Source: Haemophilus massiliensis (GTDB lineage: Bacteria; Pseudomonadota; Gammaproteobacteria; Enterobacterales; Pasteurellaceae). Taken from it: 64,000 nucleotides of DNA. The stretch is taken from assembly GCA_000752995.2 (NCBI GenBank), contig LM994634.1, forward strand, positions 1 to 64,000, in the 5' to 3' direction. Below are positions 1 to 10,920 of this stretch, one piece after another. Each line of letters begins with the position of its first letter. Within the stretch, counting starts at the first letter, position 1. A program made the position numbers and the translations under genes. The notes under the pieces are model-generated. The model had not been told where the DNA came from. It made no database searches and saw only the letters and a list, made by a program, of their open reading frames with translations.

Positions 1-28
1 CCCATGTGAGAGTAGGACACCGCCGGGT
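1..28 (+). rRNA. rrf: 5S rRNA, 3' end only (partial)
   Basis: The first bases match the conserved 3' end of gammaproteobacterial 5S rRNA (CCCATGTGAGAGTAGG followed by a short GC-rich closing strand). The gene starts outside the window, so this is the distal end of a ribosomal RNA operon read on the plus strand. The exact mature 3' end is approximate. A hairpin terminator follows 25 bases downstream. Confidence 0.85.
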
Positions 29-53
29 TTTTTAATTAGGGATAAGAGAAGAG

Positions 54-80
54 CCACAAGCTGATGCTTGTGGTTTTTTT
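54..80 (+). terminator. Intrinsic terminator of the rRNA operon
   Basis: A perfect 8-bp stem (54-61 with 66-73, loop TGAT) is followed directly by seven T residues. It lies just after the 5S rRNA end, as expected for the end of an rrn operon. Confidence 0.85.
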
Positions 81-534
81 ATTTTTATAGCGGATAATCA
101 GCGCCAGCGCGGCGGATACGGCGGATAGACGGATTTTAGGCTTAAATCTTATTTCAATGTTCAATCATTCAGCTCAATATTAAGTCGGAAACCATCACAC
201 ACCGCACAATCCCGAACAGGCTCAAAACAATTAAAAAACACACCGCACTTTTATACTGATTGAAAAGTGCGGTGTGTTTTGGCGATATTTTTTTATTTAT
301 ATTTATTAAATTTATTTTTAGGAAAATCCCATATTACTGCTTAAATTATTATCGCCGTATCAATTTTTAATTGATTTGGAATAATATTTTATGACATCAC
401 TTTTTTAGTAAAATAACCATTTGTACCAAATTAATTGTAATTTCAGAAATTCTGAAGATAAAACTTTGGAATTTTTGACCGCACTTTATTGATTTATTTG
501 AGTTTAAATTTTTAACCAGTATGTTAATCGCTAG
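81..534. other. Gene-free spacer between rrn operon and mazG
   Basis: No convincing reading frame is seen. The left part has a short GC-rich stretch with repeated GCGGATA words (about 89-130). The right part is very AT-rich. It holds a paired uptake sequence (235-280, listed separately) and a further single uptake word at 478-486 just downstream of mazG. Nothing else was recognised. Confidence 0.6.
235..280. terminator. Paired uptake sequences forming an 18-bp hairpin
   Basis: Two oppositely oriented copies of the uptake word (242-250 and 265-273) lie inside a perfect 18-bp inverted repeat (235-252 with 263-280) with a 10-base loop. A-runs and T-runs flank it on both sides. Such uptake-sequence pairs are known in Pasteurellaceae to act as bidirectional terminators. 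Here it lies between an rrn operon and the end of mazG, so it could insulate both. The terminator role is inferred. Confidence 0.6.
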
Positions 535-1332
535 TTATTGATCTGCGTTTTCTTCGTTTTTAACTTCATCCCATAATAAGTCCATTTCCATGAGGGAGGC
601 GTTTTCTATCTCTTTTTCTTGGTGACGGAGTTTTTCTTCGACTGTTCGAAAGCGGCGTTCAAATTTTAAATTTGCCTGACGCAAACTCTCTTCGGCAGAG
701 CAATGTAAGTGGCGGCTCAAATTCACCACAGCAAATAGCAGATCACCGATTTCTTCGTTAATTTTAGTGTGGTTTTGCTCCGTTTGTTTCCATTCTTGGC
801 GAGTTTCTTCCAATTCTTCTTCCACTTTTGCGAAAACTTGCGCGACATCCGTCCAATCAAAACCAACCTTTGCACAGCGTTTTTGCAATTTTTCTGCTCG
901 CATTAATGCCGGAAATGAAGCCGGAATGTTATCCAGAACGGAATGCCGACCTTTTTGTTTATTTTCTTCAGCTTTGATTTGGTTCCAATTAAACAGCGCC
1001 TCTTGTTCATTCGCTGCACTGCTGTTACCGAATACGTGGGGATGCCGGCGAATAATTTTCTTTGCTACGTCTTGCACAACATCTTCAAATGTAAACCATT
1101 TTTCTTCCGCTGCCAGTTGGCTAAGGAAAACGACTTGTAATAACAGATCTCCGAGTTCTTCCTTTAAATCGTGCGGGTTATTCTGCTCAATAGCATCAAT
1201 AACTTCACAGCTTTCTTCAATTAAGCAGGGAATCATAGTTTGGTAATTTTGCTTAAGATCCCAAGGGCATCCTCCATTTGGATCGCGCAATTTGGCAATT
1301 AAGCTAACAAAATCTTGAATAGAATAGTGCAT
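535..1332 (-). CDS. mazG: Nucleoside triphosphate pyrophosphohydrolase MazG
   Basis: A 265-residue protein that hydrolyses nucleoside triphosphates to monophosphate and pyrophosphate, a housekeeping role that also lowers ppGpp stress signalling in E. coli. Two tandem MazG domains are visible. The N-terminal one has [10 protein letters not shown] and [11 protein letters not shown], and the C-terminal one has [11 protein letters not shown] and [11 protein letters not shown]; these are the EExxE and ExxD metal-binding helices. CPWD near residue 22 is typical of the family. Length fits E. coli MazG (263). It is transcribed alone, divergent from uspA. Confidence 0.93.
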   Translation of the reverse strand: MHYSIQDFVSLIAKLRDPNGGCPWDLKQNYQTMIPCLIEESCEVIDAIEQNNPHDLKEELGDLLLQVVFLSQLAAEEKWFTFEDVVQDVAKKIIRRHPHVFGNSSAANEQEALFNWNQIKAEENKQKGRHSVLDNIPASFPALMRAEKLQKRCAKVGFDWTDVAQVFAKVEEELEETRQEWKQTEQNHTKINEEIGDLLFAVVNLSRHLHCSAEESLRQANLKFERRFRTVEEKLRHQEKEIENASLMEMDLLWDEVKNEENADQ

Positions 1333-1515
1333 TTTTTATCCTGTAAATAACCTGAATGACGGAATTAATCATAACATAATCTTTGAGTTGTCATGAGCGA
1401 TAAAAAATAAAAGTTTTTTCTAAAACGTGATCAGGAGCATATTTTTTTTGTTTTACTGGTGCTACTATAACTCCAAAATAAATTAATTAATCCTGGATCA
1501 GACAAGGAGTCAATT

Positions 1516-1941
1516 ATGTACAAACACATACTAGTGGCAATAGATCTTTCTGACGAAAGCCCGTTTTTATTAGAAAAAGCTGCCGGTGTCGCGAAAAGAC
1601 ACGACGCTAAGTTGTCCATTATTCATGTTGACGTGAATTTCTCTGATCTTTATACCGGATTAATTGACGTTAATATGTCTTCCATGCAGGATCGGATTTC
1701 TACCGAAACGCAGCAAGCATTAGTACAACTTGCCGAACATTGCAGTTATCCGGTGTCAGAAAAATTAAGCGGCAGCGGAGATTTGGGGCAGGTGTTATCC
1801 GATGCGATTGAGCAATATGATGTGGATCTGCTGGTTACCGGACATCATCAGGATTTTTGGAGCAAGCTGATGTCGTCTACTCGTCAGGTAATGAATAATA
1901 TTACGGTCGATATGCTGGTTGTGCCGTTGCGGGAAGAATAG
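1516..1941 (+). CDS. uspA: Universal stress protein A
   Basis: A 141-residue cytoplasmic UspA-family protein. It starts [15 protein letters not shown], the typical first beta strand and ATP-loop region, and ends in a VDMLVVPLR strand as in E. coli UspA (144 residues). A strong AAGGAG ribosome site lies just before the ATG. Members are induced on growth arrest and stress; the biochemical role is poorly defined. It is a single gene followed by its own terminator. Confidence 0.92.
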   Translation: MYKHILVAIDLSDESPFLLEKAAGVAKRHDAKLSIIHVDVNFSDLYTGLIDVNMSSMQDRISTETQQALVQLAEHCSYPVSEKLSGSGDLGQVLSDAIEQYDVDLLVTGHHQDFWSKLMSSTRQVMNNITVDMLVVPLREE

Positions 1942-1970
1942 CTTTCGACTGTCTACGTTGTTTTATTAAG

Positions 1971-2006
1971 GGCTAAATTCATGATAAAAAAGAATTTGGC
2001 CTTTTT
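1971..2006 (+). terminator. Intrinsic terminator after uspA
   Basis: A 10-bp stem with one G-T pair (1971-1980 with 1992-2001), an 11-base A-rich loop and a following T-run. It sits 30 bases after the uspA stop codon. Confidence 0.75.
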
Positions 2007-2144
2007 CTTTTGGCGGCCGTATGAATAATAGATCCCCTCTTGCGGCATGGCGAGCGCATAAAAATACTTTTTCTAAATTTCAAAAATATGTAACAATAAG
2101 CAAATTTATGTAGCAGATTGATCAGATAATACAAGGCTTATTTA

Positions 2145-4769
2145 ATGAAAACAACGGCAGAAATCAGAAAATCTTTCCTGGATTTTTTTCACAGTAAAGG
2201 ACATCAGATCGTGCCAAGCAGCTCGCTTGTGCCGGAAAATGATCCGACCTTATTATTTACAAATGCGGGGATGAATCAGTTTAAGGATGTTTTCCTCGGC
2301 ATGGATAAGCGCCCATATTCGCGTGCAACGACGGCACAGCGCTGCGTTCGAGCCGGCGGAAAGCATAACGATTTGGAAAATGTGGGTTATACCGCGCGTC
2401 ACCATACATTTTTTGAAATGCTAGGTAATTTCAGCTTTGGTGATTATTTTAAACAGGATGCGATTACATTCGGCTGGGAATTTTTGACCTCATCTGAGTG
2501 GTTAGGGTTGCCGAAAGAAAAACTGTGGGTGACTGTATATCAGGCAGACGATGAAGCCTATGATATTTGGCATAACCAGGTCGGCGTTCCGGCCGAGCGA
2601 ATTATTCGCATCGGTGATAATAAAGGTGCACCTTACGCATCGGATAATTTCTGGCAAATGGGCGATACCGGCCCTTGCGGTCCTTGTACTGAAATTTTTT
2701 ATGATCATGGCGAGCATATCTGGGGCGGACCGCCGGGATCTGCGGAGGAAGACGGCGACCGCTATATTGAGATTTGGAACATTGTTTTCATGCAGTTTAA
2801 CCGCCAGGCTGACGGCACGATGGAAAAATTGCCGAAACCGTCGGTCGATACGGGAATGGGATTAGAGCGCATTGCCGCCGTGTTGCAGCATGTTAATTCA
2901 AATTATGATATTGATATTTTCCGTAAATTAATCGCTAAAGTGGCAGAACTGACCGGCGAAACGGATCTGGCGAATAAATCGCTGCGCGTGATTGCCGATC
3001 ATATCCGTTCATGTGCCTATTTGATTGCTGATGGTGTGATTCCGTCTAATGAGGGGCGCGGCTATGTATTACGCCGGATTATTCGCCGTGCAGTGCGTCA
3101 TGGTCATTTATTGGGCGCGAAAGAAACCTTCTTTTATAAATTGGTGCCGACATTAATTGATGTAATGGCGGAGGCCGGTCAGGATGTGAAAGATAAACAA
3201 GCGAATGTTGAAAGACTGCTGCGTCAGGAAGAAGAGCAGTTCGCGCGTACGTTGGAACGCGGGCTGACATTGTTGGACGACGCTTTAGCTAAGGTAGAGA
3301 ACAATATGTTATCCGGCGAGGTTGCGTTTAAGTTATACGATACCTACGGTTTTCCGCTGGATTTAACCGCAGATGTCTGCCGTGAGCGCAATATTGCTAT
3401 TGATGAAGCCGGATTTGAGCGCGAAATGGAAGCGCAACGCATCCGTGCTCAATCGGCAAGCCAGTTCGGGGTGGATTATAATAATATCATTCGTGTAGAT
3501 GGCTTGACGAAGTTTGAAGGCTACGAGGATTCGGAAAGTCTTGCAAAAATCACCGCACTTTTCCACGATGGTAAATCAGTAGAACGCATTGATGCAGGTC
3601 AAAGTGCGGTCGTTATTTTAGAAAATACGCCTTTTTATGCGGAGTCCGGCGGGCAGATCGGTGATCGCGGTCGTCTGGAAGGGCAAAACTTTACTTTCAC
3701 TGTTAACGATACGCAAAAATATGGTCAGGTTTTCGGGCATATTGGCACATTAACCCAAGGATCGTTATCGGTAGGGCAATCAGTTAATGCCGTGGTGGAT
3801 ATTGCGCGCCGGCGCCGAATCGCGTTAAATCACTCGGCAACACACTTACTGCATGCCGCCTTACGTCAGGTGCTGGGCGAGCATGTCGCACAGCGCGGTT
3901 CGTTGGTTTCCGATAGTGCATTACGTTTTGACTTTACCCACTCTGAAGCGATCAGCAAAGCACAGTTGTTTGAGGTTGAACGTATTGTGAATCGGGAAAT
4001 TCGCGCCAATTGCGCGATACGGACTGCGATAATGGATTTAGAGGCGGCGAAAGCGCAAGGTGCCATGGCATTGTTTGGGGAAAAATATGCTGAGAAAGTG
4101 CGTGTATTGACCATGGGCGATTTTTCCATTGAGCTTTGCGGCGGTATTCATGCCAAACGTACCGGCGATATCGGCTTGTTTAAAATTATCAGCGAAGCGG
4201 CAATTGCCGCCGGCGTACGCCGTATCGAGGCGCTGACCGGTGAAAATGCGATTAATTGGTTGCATGAACAACAGGCTATATTAACTCAGAGTGCCGAATT
4301 GTTGAAATCGGATGTGAATTCTATTGCGGAGAAAATTCAGCAATTGCAGGATAAAGCCAAGAAAACGGAAAAAGAATTGCAGCAGCTAAAAGAAAAAGCA
4401 GCCATGCAAGCCGGTTCCGATTTCGCTAAAAGTGCGGTGAAAATTAACGGCGTTTCTGTCGTTTTACAGCAGCTTGACGGCATCGAAAGTAAATCATTGC
4501 GCGTAATGGTGGACGATCTGAAAAATCAGTTGGGTTCGGCGGTTATTGTGTTTGCTTCGGTTATTGAAGGAAAAGTGAATTTGATCGTTGGCGTTACCGC
4601 TGATTTAACCGCCAAAGTGAAAGCCGGCGAGCTGGTGAATTTAATGGCTCAGCATGTCGGCGGGAAAGGCGGCGGTCGACCTGATATGGCGATGGCAGGC
4701 GGCTCGCAGCCTGAGCATGTCGCACAAGCATTGTCAGTGTGTACCAATTGGTTGCAGCTGAATTTATAG
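2145..4769 (+). CDS. alaS: Alanine--tRNA ligase
   Basis: An 874-residue class II synthetase that charges tRNA-Ala, close to the E. coli length (876). The catalytic domain is at the N-terminus (motif region [17 protein letters not shown] near residue 86). The editing domain carries the zinc ligands HSATHLLHA (near 565) and the later [13 protein letters not shown]. The C-terminal domain contains a coiled coil (about 715-755) and a glycine-rich tail [11 protein letters not shown]. Three uptake words lie inside the gene (3552, 3602, 4430). csrA follows, as in many gammaproteobacteria. Confidence 0.97.
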   Translation: MKTTAEIRKSFLDFFHSKGHQIVPSSSLVPENDPTLLFTNAGMNQFKDVFLGMDKRPYSRATTAQRCVRAGGKHNDLENVGYTARHHTFFEMLGNFSFGDYFKQDAITFGWEFLTSSEWLGLPKEKLWVTVYQADDEAYDIWHNQVGVPAERIIRIGDNKGAPYASDNFWQMGDTGPCGPCTEIFYDHGEHIWGGPPGSAEEDGDRYIEIWNIVFMQFNRQADGTMEKLPKPSVDTGMGLERIAAVLQHVNSNYDIDIFRKLIAKVAELTGETDLANKSLRVIADHIRSCAYLIADGVIPSNEGRGYVLRRIIRRAVRHGHLLGAKETFFYKLVPTLIDVMAEAGQDVKDKQANVERLLRQEEEQFARTLERGLTLLDDALAKVENNMLSGEVAFKLYDTYGFPLDLTADVCRERNIAIDEAGFEREMEAQRIRAQSASQFGVDYNNIIRVDGLTKFEGYEDSESLAKITALFHDGKSVERIDAGQSAVVILENTPFYAESGGQIGDRGRLEGQNFTFTVNDTQKYGQVFGHIGTLTQGSLSVGQSVNAVVDIARRRRIALNHSATHLLHAALRQVLGEHVAQRGSLVSDSALRFDFTHSEAISKAQLFEVERIVNREIRANCAIRTAIMDLEAAKAQGAMALFGEKYAEKVRVLTMGDFSIELCGGIHAKRTGDIGLFKIISEAAIAAGVRRIEALTGENAINWLHEQQAILTQSAELLKSDVNSIAEKIQQLQDKAKKTEKELQQLKEKAAMQAGSDFAKSAVKINGVSVVLQQLDGIESKSLRVMVDDLKNQLGSAVIVFASVIEGKVNLIVGVTADLTAKVKAGELVNLMAQHVGGKGGGRPDMAMAGGSQPEHVAQALSVCTNWLQLNL

Positions 4770-4925
4770 ACGGAAATTTTGTGCCATAACTCACAACTTT
4801 GAGTTTTATTGATAACGTTCGGAGGTTAAATGCGTTACGATAACGTGAGTTGCACGATGAGTTTAGAATAAGGATGTTGGGTGAACGATAGGATATCGCA
4901 TCAAATGATCAAATGAGGAGGTTAT

Positions 4926-5108
4926 ATGCTGATCTTAACCAGAAAAGTTGGCGAGAGCTTGCTCATTGGTGATGACGTTTCCATCACGATACTGAATATT
5001 CGTGGTAACCAAGTGAAAATTGGTGTGAAAGCGCCAAAAGATGTTTCTGTTCATAGGGAAGAAATTTACCAACGCATTAAAGAAGCGCAGGATGAACAGC
5101 AATCTTAA
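4926..5108 (+). CDS. csrA: Carbon storage regulator CsrA
   Basis: A 60-residue RNA-binding regulator that binds GGA motifs in mRNA leaders and alters translation and stability. It starts [17 protein letters not shown], almost identical to E. coli CsrA, and has the [10 protein letters not shown] strand and helix. A strong GAGGAGG ribosome site is placed six bases before ATG. It lies downstream of alaS, its usual neighbour. The 156-bp leader contains several GGA words, so self-binding is plausible but not shown. Confidence 0.96.
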   Translation: MLILTRKVGESLLIGDDVSITILNIRGNQVKIGVKAPKDVSVHREEIYQRIKEAQDEQQS

Positions 5109-5141
5109 CGAGCTTTGTAATTGGTAAGAAATGGAGAAGTT

Positions 5142-6506
5142 ATGAGTAAATTGACTTGCTTTAAAGCTTATGATATCCGTGGTCGTTTAGGCGACGAACT
5201 GAATGCGGATATTGTTTATCGGATAGGGCGTGCATTCGGGCAGTTTCTAAAACCGAAAACTATTGTGGTCGGCGGCGATGTCCGGTTGACCAGTAAGGAG
5301 TTGAAAAGTGCGGTGACAAACGGCTTGCTGGATTCCGGTGTCAATGTGATTGACCTCGGCGAAACCGGTACGGAAGAAGTGTATTTTGCTACCTCATTCT
5401 TAAAGGCCGATGGCGGGATTGAGGTGACGGCAAGTCATAACCCGATGGATTATAACGGACTGAAATTAGTCCGCGAGGGCTCGCGTCCGATTAGCGCGGA
5501 TACCGGTCTGGCGGATATTCAGCGTTTAGCGGAAGAAAATCATTTTCCGCCGGTAACAGCGCGCGGCGAGTATAAACAGCTTTCCGTATTGGGCGATTAT
5601 GTCGAACATCTGTTATCGTATATTAATTTAGCTAACCTGAAACCAATGAAACTGGTGATCAATTCTGGCAATGGCGCTGCTGGTCATGTCATTGATGCGA
5701 TTGAAGCACAATTTAGAGCAAAACGCGTACCGGTGGAATTTGTTAAGGTGCATAATAATCCGGACGGCACGTTCCCGAACGGTATTCCTAATCCGTTACT
5801 GCATGAAAACCGTCAGGATACCATTGATGCGGTACTTGCCAACAAGGCTGATATGGGGATTGCTTTTGACGGCGATTTTGACCGTTGTTTCCTGTTTGAT
5901 GAAAACGGCGGGTTTATTGAAGGTTATTATATCGTCGGATTGCTTGGACGGGCGTTTTTACAGAAAAATAAAGGGGCGAAAATCATTTATGATCCGCGCC
6001 TGATTTGGAACACGATTAAACTGGTGGAAGAAAACGGTGGCGAAGCAGTGATGTCAAAGTCCGGGCATTCGTTCATTAAAGAGAAAATGCGTGCGGTCGA
6101 TGCGATTTATGGCGGCGAAATGAGCGCGCATCATTATTTCCGTGATTTCTTCTACTGTGACAGCGGCATGATCCCTTGGCTGTTGGTGATGGAGTTAGTC
6201 TGCACCACCGGCCAAACTCTGGGTCAACTTGTTGGTGACAGTATTGATACTTACCCCTCACCGGGCGAAATCAACAGTAAACTGGCGGATGCCAAATCTG
6301 CCATTGCACGCGTGCGTGCCGCTTATGAGAAAGATGCCGTCCGAGTCGATGAAATCGACGGCATTAGTATTGAATACCCTGAATGGCGTTTCAATTTACG
6401 CAGTTCCAACACCGAACCGGTCGTGCGTTTAAACCTTGAAACTCGTGGGGATAAACAATTAATGACGGAAAAAACCGAAGAAATTTTGGCGTTATTACGT
6501 CAGTAA
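5142..6506 (+). CDS. Phosphomannomutase / phosphoglucomutase family enzyme
   Basis: An alpha-D-phosphohexomutase of 454 residues from ATG 5142; a longer frame from TTG 5121 is possible, but ATG 5142 has the GGAG site. Four family motifs are visible: the phosphoserine loop [12 protein letters not shown], the metal loop FDGDFDRC, the sugar loop [10 protein letters not shown] and the phosphate site [22 protein letters not shown] is typical of CpsG/ManB/AlgC enzymes that make mannose-1-P or glucose-1-P for surface sugars. With galU directly downstream, supply of glucose-1-P to UDP-glucose is a reasonable inference. Confidence 0.9.
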   Translation: MSKLTCFKAYDIRGRLGDELNADIVYRIGRAFGQFLKPKTIVVGGDVRLTSKELKSAVTNGLLDSGVNVIDLGETGTEEVYFATSFLKADGGIEVTASHNPMDYNGLKLVREGSRPISADTGLADIQRLAEENHFPPVTARGEYKQLSVLGDYVEHLLSYINLANLKPMKLVINSGNGAAGHVIDAIEAQFRAKRVPVEFVKVHNNPDGTFPNGIPNPLLHENRQDTIDAVLANKADMGIAFDGDFDRCFLFDENGGFIEGYYIVGLLGRAFLQKNKGAKIIYDPRLIWNTIKLVEENGGEAVMSKSGHSFIKEKMRAVDAIYGGEMSAHHYFRDFFYCDSGMIPWLLVMELVCTTGQTLGQLVGDSIDTYPSPGEINSKLADAKSAIARVRAAYEKDAVRVDEIDGISIEYPEWRFNLRSSNTEPVVRLNLETRGDKQLMTEKTEEILALLRQ

Positions 6507-6520
6507 TTAAGCTAAAATGT

Positions 6521-6556
6521 ACCGCACTTTACTGATTTGATTGGTAAAAGTGCGGT
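6521..6556. terminator. Paired uptake sequences between mutase gene and galU
   Basis: Oppositely oriented uptake words (6521-6529 and 6548-6556) make a 10-bp inverted repeat with a 16-base loop. They lie directly after the phosphohexomutase stop codon. A terminator or attenuator role is inferred from position and from similar pairs elsewhere in this window. Confidence 0.5.
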
Positions 6557-6584
6557 TATTTATTATTTAGAATAAGGAAAATCA

Positions 6585-7475
6585 ATGAAAGCAATTATTC
6601 CGGTCGCCGGACTAGGTACGCGCATGCTACCAGCAACTAAAGCAATTCCGAAAGAAATGCTGACCTTAGTGGATAAACCGCTGATCCAATATGTTGTGAA
6701 CGAATGTATTGCGGCTGGCATTAAAGAAATCGTGCTGGTTACTCATTCTTCAAAAAATGCCATTGAAAACCATTTTGATACCTCATTTGAATTGGAAACG
6801 ATGTTGGAAAAACGGGTGAAGCGCCAACTATTAGAAGAAGTTCGGTCTATTTGCCCGAAAGACGTGACAATTATGCACGTTCGGCAAGGAAATGCTAAAG
6901 GATTGGGGCATGCAGTGTTATGCGGACATCCGCTTGTAGGGGATGAACCTTTTGCTGTAATTTTGCCGGATGTGTTGTTGGCAGATTTCAGTGCGGATCA
7001 GAAAAAAGAGAATCTGAGCGCTATGCTGGCACGTTTTCATGCAACGCAAGCCAGTCAGATTATGGTCGCGCCGGTTGATAAGAATAATGTGAACAGTTAC
7101 GGTATTGTTGATTGTGGTGGCGTTGAATTAAGCGCGGGGGAAAGTGCAAAGATTAACAGTATTGTGGAAAAACCGAGCGTTGAGAATGCGCCGTCTAATC
7201 TGGCGGTTGTCGGGCGTTATGTTTTTTCTGCTTCCATTTGGCCTTTATTGGAAAAAACACCGGTCGGTGTTGGTGATGAAATTCAGTTAACCGATGCCAT
7301 TGATATGCTGATTGACAAAGAAACGGTCGAAGCATTTCATCAGACTGGGGAAAATTTTGATTGCGGTGATAAGCTGGGTTATATGCAGGCTTTTGTTGAA
7401 TACGGCTTACATCATCCGCAGCTGAGCGAGAAATTTATAGCCTATTTGAAAAAACTGACTAAATCGTTGTCTTGA
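6585..7475 (+). CDS. galU: UTP--glucose-1-phosphate uridylyltransferase
   Basis: A 296-residue nucleotidyltransferase making UDP-glucose from UTP and glucose-1-P. The N-terminal signature [19 protein letters not shown] (residues 8-26) is the nucleotide-binding loop, followed by [16 protein letters not shown] and the [10 protein letters not shown] segment are typical of bacterial GalU. UDP-glucose feeds lipooligosaccharide core synthesis and galactose metabolism. The preceding phosphohexomutase probably supplies its substrate. Confidence 0.96.
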   Translation: MKAIIPVAGLGTRMLPATKAIPKEMLTLVDKPLIQYVVNECIAAGIKEIVLVTHSSKNAIENHFDTSFELETMLEKRVKRQLLEEVRSICPKDVTIMHVRQGNAKGLGHAVLCGHPLVGDEPFAVILPDVLLADFSADQKKENLSAMLARFHATQASQIMVAPVDKNNVNSYGIVDCGGVELSAGESAKINSIVEKPSVENAPSNLAVVGRYVFSASIWPLLEKTPVGVGDEIQLTDAIDMLIDKETVEAFHQTGENFDCGDKLGYMQAFVEYGLHHPQLSEKFIAYLKKLTKSLS

Positions 7476-7487
7476 TGACTTATCAAT

Positions 7488-7513
7488 AAAACGGCAGTTG
7501 ACTCTGCCGTTTT
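7488..7513. terminator. Bidirectional terminator between galU and aqpZ
   Basis: A perfect 10-bp inverted repeat (7488-7497 with 7504-7513, loop TTGACT) has A-runs on the left and T-runs on the right. It lies between the convergent genes galU (+) and aqpZ (-), so it can serve both. Confidence 0.8.
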
Positions 7514-7553
7514 CACATTTTGATAAAGCCGCATTTTGCTGTGGCGTGGTTAT

Positions 7554-8246
7554 TTATGCTTGTTTTTGTAAGAATACGCGGTAAATAATACCACCGAGAA
7601 TGCCGCCGATAATTGGTGCGACCCAGAATACCCACAGCTGTTCAATTGCCCAACTGCCTTGGAAGATGGCGACCGCAGTGCTGCGTGCTGGGTTTACCGA
7701 GGTATTGGAAACCGGAATACTGATTAAATGAATTAATGTTAGTCCTAAACCGATAGCGATTGGTGCGAATCCTGCCGGGGCGTCTTTATCTGTTGCGCCA
7801 TGAATAATAATCAGGAAGAATGCGGTTAATACAATTTCTGCAATAATGACTGCATTGAGTGAAAAGCCGTTTGGCGAATGTTCGCCGTAGCCATTTGAAG
7901 CGAAGCCGGCGTTCGCATCAAAGCCGGTTTTACCGGAGGCGATAGCGTATAAAACGGCTGCACCAATAATACCGCCAACAACCTGTGCAATAATATAAGG
8001 CAATGCGTCTTTTGCATTAAAACGACCACCGGCAACTAAACCTAAAGTCACTGCTGGATTGAAATGACCGCCGGAAATATGTCCGACGGCATAAGCCATC
8101 GTTAATACGGTCAAACCGAATGCCAATGCTACGCCAGCAAAACCGATACCTAATTGCGGATAAGCTGCCGCTAATACCGCACTTCCGCAGCCGCCGAACA
8201 CAAGCCAGAAAGTCCCGAAAAATTCAGCTGATAATTTTTTAACCAT
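7554..8246 (-). CDS. aqpZ: Aquaporin Z water channel
   Basis: A 230-residue inner-membrane major intrinsic protein. Both half-helix signatures are present, [11 protein letters not shown] and [10 protein letters not shown], the two NPA motifs lining the pore. Six hydrophobic segments are visible. The [21 protein letters not shown] start and length match E. coli AqpZ (231), favouring a water channel over a glycerol facilitator. An uptake word lies inside the gene at 8176-8184. It is monocistronic and divergent from metJ. Confidence 0.94.
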   Translation of the reverse strand: MVKKLSAEFFGTFWLVFGGCGSAVLAAAYPQLGIGFAGVALAFGLTVLTMAYAVGHISGGHFNPAVTLGLVAGGRFNAKDALPYIIAQVVGGIIGAAVLYAIASGKTGFDANAGFASNGYGEHSPNGFSLNAVIIAEIVLTAFFLIIIHGATDKDAPAGFAPIAIGLGLTLIHLISIPVSNTSVNPARSTAVAIFQGSWAIEQLWVFWVAPIIGGILGGIIYRVFLQKQA

Positions 8247-8385
8247 AATAAACCTCTATAAATGTTGTTAGATAAAAGAAAATACATCACGGAATGCTAT
8301 GTAGCATACTATGTTGCTATTTTTTCCTCCAATTAGAGTGGGTTTTGCTTAGGAAGTTGCGTAAATTTCTGTAAATCTTGTCGGA

Positions 8386-8411
8386 AATCCGGAAGTCTCG
8401 ATGTCCGGATT
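8386..8411. promoter_or_regulatory. Inverted repeat upstream of metJ
   Basis: A 7-bp inverted repeat AATCCGG/CCGGATT (8386-8392 and 8405-8411) separated by 12 bases lies in the aqpZ-metJ divergent spacer. It could be an operator. The embedded AAGTCTCGATGTCC only loosely resembles the MetJ box AGACGTCT, so autoregulation through it is a weak inference. Confidence 0.25.
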
Positions 8412-8478
8412 GTTATTCGGGTTGTTTTTCATTAGAATGTGCGATAAATAGTAAGGTTATTTTATGAAGGTTGGTAAG

Positions 8479-8796
8479 ATGGCGGAATGGGACGGCAAAT
8501 ATATTAGCCCTTATGCAGAGCACGGCAAGAAAAGCGAGCAAGTCAAAAAAATCACGGTTTCAATCCCGATCAAGGTATTAGAGATTTTAACTAATGAAAG
8601 GACGCGACGTCAGATTCGGAATCTGCGTCATGCAACCAATAGCGAACTACTGTGTGAGGCGTTTCTGCATGCGTTTACCGGGCAGCCGTTACCGAGTGAT
8701 GCCGATTTGTTGAAAGACCGGCATGATGAAATTCCTGAACAGGCAAAGCAGATTATGCGCGAGTTGGGGATCGATCCGGATAAATGGGAATATTAA
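8479..8796 (+). CDS. metJ: Methionine repressor MetJ
   Basis: A 105-residue ribbon-helix-helix repressor that uses S-adenosylmethionine as corepressor to switch off methionine biosynthesis genes. The start [20 protein letters not shown] and the DNA-binding strand [12 protein letters not shown] match E. coli MetJ nearly residue for residue, as does the end (WEY). ATG 8479 gives exactly the E. coli length; an upstream in-frame ATG at 8464 would add five residues, and both have an AAGG site. Confidence 0.96.
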   Translation: MAEWDGKYISPYAEHGKKSEQVKKITVSIPIKVLEILTNERTRRQIRNLRHATNSELLCEAFLHAFTGQPLPSDADLLKDRHDEIPEQAKQIMRELGIDPDKWEY

Positions 8797-8805
8797 ACAA
8801 TCGGC

Positions 8806-8834
8806 TTGCAATGCTTGGTGATTACCAGTATAAT
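8806..8834 (+). promoter_or_regulatory. Promoter of the S10 operon
   Basis: A TTGCAA -35 box (8806-8811) and a perfect TATAAT -10 box (8829-8834) are separated by 17 bases. They lie 10 bases after the metJ stop and about 190 bases before rpsJ. The alpha operon promoter here uses the same TTGCAA-17-TATAAT pattern. Confidence 0.8.
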
Positions 8835-8841
8835 CCACAAG

Positions 8842-9336
<495 letters not shown>

Positions 9337-9352
9337 TTAAGAGGTTATTACA

Positions 9353-9979
9353 ATGATTGGTTTAATCGGTCGTAAAGTTGGTATGACCCGCGTCTTCACT
9401 GAAGACGGTGTGTCGATTCCAGTTACCGTTATCGAAATCGAAGCCAACCGTGTGACTCAAGTTAAAACTCTTGAAAACGATGGCTATACTGCAGTTCAAG
9501 TTACTACTGGCTCTAAAAAAGCAAGTCGTGTAACTAAGCCTGAAGCAGGCCATTTCGTGAAAGCAGGTGTTGAAGCTGGTCGCGGTTTATGGGAATTTCG
9601 TACCGAAGGTGAAGAATTCACTTTAGGTCAGGAAATTAATGTTGACATCTTTACTGATGTTAAAAAAGTCGATGTTACTGGTACATCTAAAGGTAAAGGT
9701 TTCCAAGGTGGTGTTAAGCGTTGGAATTTCCGCACTCAAGATGCAACTCATGGTAACTCTTTATCACATCGTGTACTTGGTTCTATTGGTCAAAACCAAA
9801 CACCGGGTCGTGTGTTTAAAGGTAAAAAAATGGCAGGACATTTGGGTAATGAACGTGTAACCGTTCAATCCCTGGAAGTTGTTCGTGTAGATGCCGAGCG
9901 TAAATTGCTGCTTGTTAAAGGTGCCGTTCCGGGTGCTACGGGTAGTGATCTTATCGTAAAACCGGCAGTCAAAGCATAA
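9353..9979 (+). CDS. rplC: 50S ribosomal protein L3
   Basis: A 208-residue early-assembly 23S rRNA-binding protein near the peptidyl transferase centre. It starts [19 protein letters not shown]. The central extension contains [18 protein letters not shown], whose glutamine (GQNQTPG) is the residue methylated by PrmB in E. coli. Second gene of the S10 operon, 16 bp after rpsJ. Confidence 0.98.
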   Translation: MIGLIGRKVGMTRVFTEDGVSIPVTVIEIEANRVTQVKTLENDGYTAVQVTTGSKKASRVTKPEAGHFVKAGVEAGRGLWEFRTEGEEFTLGQEINVDIFTDVKKVDVTGTSKGKGFQGGVKRWNFRTQDATHGNSLSHRVLGSIGQNQTPGRVFKGKKMAGHLGNERVTVQSLEVVRVDAERKLLLVKGAVPGATGSDLIVKPAVKA

Positions 9980-9995
9980 GTCTGGGAGATAGATG

Positions 9996-10601
9996 ATGGA
10001 ATTACAAGTTAAAGATGCACAGAGTGCATTAACTGTTTCTGAAACTACCTTCGGACGTGAGTTTAACGAAGCATTGATTCACCAGGTTGTTGTTGCTTAT
10101 GCAGCAGGTGCTCGTCAAGGTTCTCGTGCACAAAAAACTCGTGCTGAAGTGTCTGGTTCAGGTAAAAAACCTTGGCGTCAAAAAGGTACTGGTCGCGCAC
10201 GTTCTGGTGATATTAAATCTCCAATTTGGCGTTCAGGTGGTGTGACTTTCGCAGCTAAGCCACAAGATCACAGCCAAAAAGTGAACAAGAAAATGTACCG
10301 TGGTGCAATTAAAAGCATTCTTTCTGAATTAGTTCGCCAAGATCGTTTGGTTGTGGTGGAAAAATTCGAAGTTGAAGCACCAAAAACTAAAGTTTTAGTA
10401 CAAAAATTAAAAAAATTGGCACTGGAAGACGTGTTAATTATCACAGCAGGTTTAGATGAGAACCTATTCTTAGCCGCACGTAATCTTTATAAAGTTGATG
10501 TGCGTGATGTACAGGGAATCGATCCGGTAAGTTTAATCGCTTTCGATAAAGTGGTCGTTACTGTGGATGCTGTGAAACAGATTGAGGAGATGTTAGCATG
10601 A
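9996..10601 (+). CDS. rplD: 50S ribosomal protein L4
   Basis: A 201-residue large-subunit protein whose long basic loop ([15 protein letters not shown] region, residues about 60-80) reaches the exit tunnel. In E. coli it also represses its own operon. Two adjacent ATG codons exist (9993, 9996); the second gives the E. coli start MEL and length. The stop codon overlaps the rplW start (ATGA), indicating translational coupling. Confidence 0.97.
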   Translation: MELQVKDAQSALTVSETTFGREFNEALIHQVVVAYAAGARQGSRAQKTRAEVSGSGKKPWRQKGTGRARSGDIKSPIWRSGGVTFAAKPQDHSQKVNKKMYRGAIKSILSELVRQDRLVVVEKFEVEAPKTKVLVQKLKKLALEDVLIITAGLDENLFLAARNLYKVDVRDVQGIDPVSLIAFDKVVVTVDAVKQIEEMLA

Positions 10602-10900
10602 GCCAACAAGAACGTTTGCTAAAAGTGTTAAAAGCACCTCACGTCTCTGAGAAAGCAACCAATAACGCTGAGAAGTCAAACACTATCGTTTTCAAAGTTG
10701 CGTTAGACGCAAATAAAGTTGAGATTGCCAATGCAGTCGCACAGCTGTTTGAAGTGAAAGTGGATTCTGTACGTACCGTAGTAGTGAAAGGCAAAACTAA
10801 ACGCCGTGGAGCTAAACTGGGTCGTCGCAGTGACTGGAAAAAAGCTTATGTCACTCTTCAGGAAGGTCAGTCTCTTGACTTTGTTGAAGGTGCAGAGTAA
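10598..10900 (+). CDS. rplW: 50S ribosomal protein L23
   Basis: A 100-residue protein at the tunnel exit that docks trigger factor and signal recognition particle. [15 protein letters not shown] and the basic loop [21 protein letters not shown] are diagnostic. It overlaps the rplD stop by four bases. Confidence 0.98.
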   Translation: MSQQERLLKVLKAPHVSEKATNNAEKSNTIVFKVALDANKVEIANAVAQLFEVKVDSVRTVVVKGKTKRRGAKLGRRSDWKKAYVTLQEGQSLDFVEGAE

Positions 10901-10920
10901 TTACGGAGGAGTAGATAACA

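Noticed and set aside
89-130. Short GCGGATA repeats as a CRISPR or tandem array
   Set aside because: There are only three irregular copies within 40 bases, with no spacer structure and no cas genes nearby.
767-1246. 159-codon plus-strand frame inside mazG
   Set aside because: It is antisense to a well-supported gene, has odd composition (serine, cysteine and phenylalanine rich), and shows no family motif.
8300-8330. Palindrome around GCTATGTAGCATACTATG
   Set aside because: Pairing is imperfect and short; it looks like AT-rich repetition rather than an operator or terminator.
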